Shown: one piece after another, positions 59,101 through 64,000 of the stretch
Numbering within the stretch: position 1 is the first letter of the stretch
Layout: the number at the start of each line of letters is the position of its first letter
NCBI RefSeq assembly: GCF_000003815.2
Contig: NC_049991.1
Location: 22,044,139-22,108,138, forward strand
Direction of reading: 5' to 3'
Length of the DNA stretch: 64,000 nt
Origin: Branchiostoma floridae
Lineage: Eukaryota; Chordata; Leptocardii; Amphioxiformes; Branchiostomatidae
The notes under the pieces: model-generated
What the model was told of the DNA's origin: nothing
Database searches by the model: none
What the model saw: the letters and a program-made list of their open reading frames with translations, nothing else
Translations under genes and position numbers: made by a program

Positions 59101-62100
59101 TCGCCACAGCCATGACTGAACAGGCTGACTTCGGCTCTAAAATGGTGAGGGTTTCGTGTCTGTCTTTACTTCACATCATTCTTCACAAAGCACTACCAGT
59201 CTCTGGAGACCATTAGTGGTTGGGCGCACTGAGGAAGACATTGACGTCACATATAAACCACATGAAAAAGAGACCTAGCACTAGCGTTTGTCATCGGTGA
59301 TGGAAATGTACATCCAGGATGAGATGAAATTCACGCCAGAGAAAGAAATCTAGACGTCTTTCTAATTGTACCATATTTTCATCAGCTCTACAGTTGTATA
59401 AGAGATGGTACATGCATAGAGAAAGAGAGAGAGAGAGAGAGAGCTACTAAAGCGCATAAATACGTTGTAATGTTTTTTTCATTCTGCCTGGGACCATTCT
59501 GTAAAATCGAACTCGGCCATCGCGCTTGGAGAGAGAAGAGGTTTCGCGTCCGCACGCGTTGAAGGGCGGTCCGGGAATGAGCCCCGGACCGTCCCGCCTG
59601 CCTGTAGCTAATTAAGCTGACCCTGGTGGGTCCGTGTATGGTCGGATCAACAACCTTCTTGGATCAAAACATAAATAAACAATCCTTTATTATAACCGTA
59701 ATGTTTTTTTTTCAATTCTTTGTACACTGTACTATAATTGCACATTATAAAACAATACCCAGTGTAAGCAGTAAACGTTGCATGGCTGAAGTTTGGGATC
59801 TCTGCTAGACTAGCGCTCCTTTGATGTAATCCTGATCTCGAGTTTTAAATGTTCCCCTCAGATCCGCAAGATGGCGAAGCGGTTTAAGGACGAGATCATC
59901 ACCTCCTTCGACGCGCTGACCCAGACTGACCTGGACACCATTCCCGCTGACGTCATCCCAGAAATGACGTATGTCTCTACACTCAGCTTACTCCGCCCCT
60001 GGGGTGTGGCCAAAAGTGCTAACATTGAAACCACAGCACTGTAGCTGTTGCTCGCTGGGCATGCAATATGTACATAGGTCGCAAATTCAATCCCCAAAGA
60101 CATTACGTTAAAAATCAAGACTCGGATTCGGCATGCGCTCCTTCCAATCCAGCTCAGTGCTTCGTCCCATAAGAAAATACATTCTAGATATTAACATGAA
60201 AGTTCATCTGTTTTGGTAAATGATATCATGGATAAACCAACACAACATTGATTGGGACTTACCCCTGGCAAATTTTCGGCCGACTCCGTCAGCCTTGTTC
60301 ACGGAATGGGCCCGTCAACTGTAGCTTCCGGTACGTGACGTCTGAAACACGTGACTGCAGCAGAGGGTCGTAAATGCCAGAAAACCTGTGTCGCCCCCCG
60401 TCTCTGTTCAGTGGTAGACGGTGGGCGCAGATGTACACAACATTTTCAATATTATCGCCGATTTACATCACCCTTAAATCTCCGTGTTTGCTTCCCTCTC
60501 CAGAGCGGAGGACCTGGATGCCGTTCCGGCCGCCCTCTGCTCAGCCGTGACCCAGAAGGTCGCAGGCTCCGAGCGGCTGTTCGACACGCAGGAGATCCGC
60601 CAGCAGAAGCACGCCACCAACGCGCTCAGGTGCCGGGTACGTGCTGAACACTTTCTCTTCTTGAACTAATTTACACGTTATGCAAATAGAACACGTGACT
60701 CAGTGAGCAGTGGATCATAGGTTGCAGGAAGTCTATGACGCCCACCGTCTCTGTTCAGGGATAGTTGTAAAGCTCTGATGACTTATTTAATCCCTCAAGC
60801 GAAAATGTCTGGTTCTATGCTTTCTCTTCACGTCTTCCCGAGTTTTACAAAGTTTAACAACCTCGTCCCACGTTTTGCCTTTAAAATTTTTCGTGTATGT
60901 CATCTCAATGAGCAACAAAGAGATGTATTGCCAACTCTCATTCGCCATCCGGGTTTTTTGAAGACCTCATGATTCAAGAAAAATTCACATCTGGTGAATT
61001 GCAAGACATCTACTAAAATAAATGACTGCTAAAGTATCAGTAGTTCCCTTAAGATATCCGGGTGTTAAAGATATCCTAAAAGAAATCCACCGATGGGTTC
61101 ACTATATGGCGACCTTAGGGTACGCGGTGGGAGCTGAAGTTATAGGGAGGTAAAACAAACAAACAAACACTTGTGAGAAACATTGTAAGCACGATGATGT
61201 CCTTCTGCAGGGTAAGGAGACCAGCGGGGATCTGGGCGAGTCTGACGTGGAAGAACTGGGTAACCTGATCTGCGGCGCTGAGGACGCGGTTCTGGGCAGG
61301 GTGGACGCTTCAGGCGCCAGGACTGCTCTGGAGAACCTGCAGAACTGCCCGACTAAGTGCCTCTCGGAAGACAGGAAGACTAAGATTCGGGAAGTCTTTG
61401 GGAAGATGACAGCGTGAGTAGACTTGTGGGAAGATGATGTTATAGTGACTCAAACTAAGAGGGTTGTTTACCCGGCAACCCTCTCTGTCACAAGAGGGTT
61501 GTTTACCCGGCAACACCTTATTCACCTAGCCTCACCAGGTCTTTCTAAGGGGATACGGGATAGTAGAATTCAGGAAAAATGTATGCCTTACATGATCTGA
61601 GCTCCAAAACTACTGCCTTTGTACAGAAAATGAGTGGATTAGTTTTATTGCCTTTCATCAAATCGTAATACCACAGACTGCATACGCGGCCCACCAACTG
61701 ATAATGATAATGTTTCATGTGGATAAAAAGATAGCAGACATTTGTTTGTAGAGAACAAAAGGTGTTTCTGTATTCATTTTTGTTGCCTCCCCCAGTGATG
61801 CAGAGCCAGCTCAGATTGACGTGGACTCCATCGCTGCCATCGGCCTGAACGCGTATGTCCTGCCGGACGCAACCATCGAGGGAATCCCCAACGTGAGTAA
61901 CGCAACACATGAGTTTCTATTGAGATCTACTCTTTTATCAAGAAGTCTATCTTTCCACAAATGCTGTAAATTCCACATTAATTATGAATAGTTGAGTGGA
62001 ACATTAAAAAGAATCACAATGTCTGTTCCCTGATACAACAATGATGTTCCTAGACCCTCAGTTTTACATGCAGGCATTGAGAAGTGGGTGAGGTTCCTCA

Positions 62101-64000
62101 GTGTTTATATGTTCGTTTTGTTAAACTCACTTTCTTCCTCCATGCCCTGTTTTGTGCGTGTCCAGACCGTCGTTGCCGAGGTTCTCTCCATGGTGGATGA
62201 TATTGACGTGGTGAAGGAGGAGGTACTGGAACAGATGGACAGCAGCTGTGGAATTGACAGGTAAGAAATATGTTTTAATCGTGTAACCCCAGTGTGTCAT
62301 TCCATCCTGTTCCATAGCAACGGCAGATGTTGGAGTATTCCATCCTGTGCCATAGCAACGGCAGATGTTGGTGTATTCCATCCTGTACCATAGCAACGGC
62401 AGATGTTGGAGTATTCCAACCTGTACCATAGCAACGGCAGATGTTGGAGTATTCCATTCTCTGCCATAGCAACGTTGTAGATGGGCCTAACCCTCTGTGG
62501 TCCAGGTATACATGTACTTTCAGTACGATAAGCAAGCTGTCAATGATTTTCTTAGCTAAATGGTGATGCTCGTTATTTCCAGAACTGCGATGTATAACAA
62601 GATTGTGGAGGCCACCACAGGATCGTCCAGCGCCAGACGCAAGAGGTCAACTACAGGTCAGTGCTAGTCAGTCACCTGTCAATCACCTGTCACTTGGCAA
62701 TCACCTAGCTCAGCTCTGGTCCTTTCAAGGAAAGCAAAACTCGATGGTCGTTGATATATATTTCTGGTAAGAAATAGGGTAACACATCGTGTACCGAAGT
62801 AACTTTACATGACTGAATTTTTCCCGGTCCCTTCCCCAGGTGTTCAGATTTGACCTTCATTTGTCCCTTCCCTAGTGTACACCTGTACGCAGGTGCAACA
62901 CATTAGTTCCGGACTTACCTGTCCCCGTCCCTCCCAGTGTACACCTGTACCCAGGTGTAACACACTAGTTCAGGCCTGACGTTCCTTTATACCCTCCCCA
63001 GTTTACACCTGTACGCAGGTGCAGGACCTCGGGAACGCCGCCGTGAGTCTGACGGAAGCCGAGCTGGGCGCCATGACGTCTGCGGAGTTCACGAACTGCC
63101 TGGAGACTCTGGGCGGGCTGACCGGCTGGAGCACCGGCCAGCTGGAGACCATGAGGGACAAGGTCTTCTCCGTAAGTCTTCATCTTCTGTCAATCTATAG
63201 TAGGAGCAATCATGAGCAGTCCCTTGGCCGCACCTGGGGCAATTGCTGTCGTATTGAGGTCACCTGAGTGGCGCCGAATGGCAGCTCGCTCCAGACCCTT
63301 GCGACTTAGCCCCGCCTATTGTAAGCTCCTCTCAGTTTATTCCCTGGCTGCCAAGAGAGAGTAGTCGGCCCGCCAAATAAAAATAACAAAAACAATTCAT
63401 AATGATGAATATGACATCCTTCCTTCCTTGCATCCCCGCAAACTCCGATCTCTAAACGTGGAGTTTTAGCATGTGTAAATCGGCATCCTGCCCTGTTCCC
63501 ATCGCAGGACATTGCTGCAGCTGATACCTTGACGACCGACCAGGTCTTCAAGCTGGGTAAGATCGCCACGGCTTTCACCACCAGCCACCTGTCGGCCCTG
63601 GACCTGTCCGACATCGACGCCGTCTACAACATCGCCCGGCACAACGGCTACAGCGCCGCGCAGGTGAGAGATGTCCACCATTTTGTGAAGCTACAAAGTA
63701 AAAAAGAACTACCAAACCAGCTTCAATCTTACAATAATGAATTGACAATATTAGGTCATCGTCATTTTCGTTTCGCGACCGACTTACAAAAATGGGAGAA
63801 CATTAGTAGGACAGTCGCGAATAAGTTGTAGGTGAGTCCTGTTGTTGAGTCGTACCAAGAGCCTGTCCGTCATTCACGAGTACTCCCTCATTATTTAACG
63901 ACCTGAAAACAGCTCACAGCCTTCTTACGAGAGCTTAAGTTTCATATGATGCATTTTCCTTTCCCTCAGACCGAAGCCGCCTTCACCAGGTACCTGGGCA
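45275..64000 (+). CDS. secreted mesothelin/stereocilin-like protein, 5' part, 24 exons
   Basis: Exons: 45275-45314, 49955-50086, 50601-50637, 51236-51356, 52081-52236, 52943-53157, 53959-54142, 54423-54577, 55179-55341, 55847-56026, 56540-56605, 57140-57286, 57687-57851, 58284-58348, 59027-59144, 59862-59968, 60504-60636, 61211-61413, 61796-61892, 62166-62260, 62583-62656, 63002-63171, 63508-63663, 63970 onward. All phases agree; over 1000 residues without a stop. A signal peptide (MRSTVLFGLLIATGLVVAV) is followed by REKR and a Thr/Pro-rich stretch. The body is helical repeats such as ENLGKLPPFTDCLTAQDLES and LGNAAVSLTEAELGAMTSAE, the helical-repeat style of mesothelin, otoancorin and stereocilin. 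ARRKRS near 62640 is a furin-type site, as mesothelin precursors have. The family is inferred from pattern; the protein continues past the window. Confidence 0.72.
45315..45795 (+). repeat. ~55-bp intronic array starting at the exon 1 donor
   Basis: Copies of TACCAAGCTGTAGTGATACT, GTAGTAGCAAGGTCCCTTTC, CCGTACC. The first, diverged copy begins directly at GTAAGCGTTCCCAAGCAGTAG. Confidence 0.75.
45795..46062. mobile_element. palindromic MITE (TTCGCGGT family) inside a larger inverted repeat
   Basis: Inner arms TTCGCAGAAATGTTCGCGG and inverse. Outer arms ATTGTGGCTTTCCT, AGCCAACCAG and GTGGTACCGTAGTAGTAAGG repeat inverted to 46062. Confidence 0.78.
46526..46703. mobile_element. MITE-like element, ACGTCACATTTCC ends
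   Basis: ACGTCACATTTCC at the left and GGAAATGTGACGT at the right. Relatives of the end sequence occur near 1745-1760. Confidence 0.6.
47710..47837. mobile_element. 128-bp palindromic MITE with 11-bp flanking repeat
   Basis: AGCCTGGGTACC, TCCGATTTCTACC, GGGCTCCT and CACTCGCTACCCTAAAAA are nearly perfectly inverted around TTAATAAA. AGATCGAGAGT flanks both sides (47699-47709, 47838-47848). Confidence 0.85.
47849..49785. other. rest of mesothelin-like intron 1
   Basis: No further exon recognised. 48790-48870 looks tRNA-like (GTGGTCAGGGTGG, GTGTTGGAATCC) and may be a SINE remnant. 49089-49258 is a MITE of the ATCTCCAAGCAGATCCTA family with both ends. Confidence 0.45.
49089..49258. mobile_element. 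MITE, ATCTCCAAGnAGATCCTA family, both ends present
   Basis: ATCTCCAAGTAGATCCTACA and its inverse TAGGATCTGCTTGGAGAT bound an element with GCATAAGATAGTA and TACTATCTTATGC. Confidence 0.78.
49785..49975 (+). repeat. ~72-bp array copying the exon 2 acceptor of the mesothelin-like gene
   Basis: Three copies of CGATATGCTAACGTCTGTGC, ATGTGTTTTCAGGCCTGGTG, GnTGCCGTGC. The last is the real acceptor (exon from 49955). The other two keep AG (one ends in ACG) and the LVVAV coding start. Confidence 0.85.
50158..50190. repeat. GTA microsatellite
   Basis: About eleven GTA units in an intron. Confidence 0.9.
52440..52925. repeat. ~44-bp intronic minisatellite before exon 6
   Basis: About thirteen copies of GTGAAGTCTGCCATCTCTGA, CTGCCCCAGTATG, then GTATGAGTAAGG or GGTAAGA. 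It adjoins the acceptor region but carries no exon bases. Related single copies occur at 52033 and 36460. Confidence 0.88.
54640..55200 (+). repeat. ~60-bp array copying the exon 9 acceptor
   Basis: About nine copies of ATTGATTGACAGGCTGGGTT, TGTAGCTTAGACCAATCAGC, ACGTGATCAAC. The real exon starts GCTGGGTCCCGCAGCC at 55179. Most copies keep GACAG/GCTGGGT, so they are acceptor copies. Confidence 0.88.
57890..58270. repeat. ACTC microsatellite and 19-bp tandem repeat
   Basis: (ACTC)n with interruptions from 57893 to 58137, then five copies of GCCGATATGATTCTCACCT at 58175-58270, just before the exon at 58284. Confidence 0.9.
60270..60425. repeat. dispersed repeat shared with 3960-4335
   Basis: AAATTTTCGGCCGACTC, ACTGTAGCTTCCGGTACGTG, ACACGTGACTGCAGCAG and TGTGTCGCCCCCCGTCTCTG match the upstream intergenic element in parts, one part inverted. 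Confidence 0.6.
62295..62480. repeat. 36-bp intronic tandem repeat
   Basis: Five copies of ATTCCATCCTGTGCCATAGC, AACGGCAGATGTTGG. It contains no exon sequence. Confidence 0.85.
62830..63030 (+). repeat. array copying the exon 22 acceptor
   Basis: Three copies of TACACCTGTACGCAGGTG, CA, after a C-rich tract ending in AG. The last (from 63002) starts the exon encoding YTCTQVQDLGN. Confidence 0.82.

Overview
This is eukaryotic DNA: short exons with GT/AG introns, no bacterial gene packing, and four runs of N (about 100 bases each). Deuterostome-type genes with vertebrate-like domain layouts, many small palindromic transposons, a 5S-derived SINE and tRNA-derived SINEs fit an invertebrate chordate, most likely a lancelet (Branchiostoma). 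The species call is inference.

Layout. (1) 913-3150, plus strand: the last four coding exons of a discoidin (F5/8 type C) protein. (2) 4931-7497, minus: a complete three-exon threonine aspartase (TASP1). (3) 8043-14052, plus: an apparently intact non-LTR retrotransposon with two ORFs. (4) 16848-41396, minus: a membrane-anchored GH31 alpha-glucosidase with a trefoil domain. Twenty-three coding exon positions can be read; one further exon is missing, probably in the gap at 34936-35035. (5) About 3.9 kb of intergenic DNA holding a 5S-derived SINE with a perfect target-site duplication. (6) 45275 to the window end, plus: the first 24 coding exons of a secreted mesothelin/stereocilin-like protein. 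Exon boundaries were checked by codon phase, and all the joins in the gene models are phase-consistent.

The most unusual signal crosses gene boundaries. At least fifteen introns in the window carry tandem arrays whose unit contains the edge of the neighbouring exon with its splice site, so one true donor or acceptor is accompanied by 1 to about 30 near-copies marching into the intron. In the GH31 gene this reaches whole-exon duplication: exon 16 exists twice (both 152 nt, separated by 38 nt) and exon 14 exists in four copies, at least two intact. In each case including both intact copies breaks the frame, so they behave as candidate mutually exclusive exons around the GH31 active site. TASP1 shows the same tendency inside coding sequence: a 48-bp tandem duplication copies the segment around the catalytic threonine.

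The genes have no evident shared pathway. GH31 and the mesothelin-like gene are divergent neighbours. The rest is intron, intergenic sequence and dispersed repeats.
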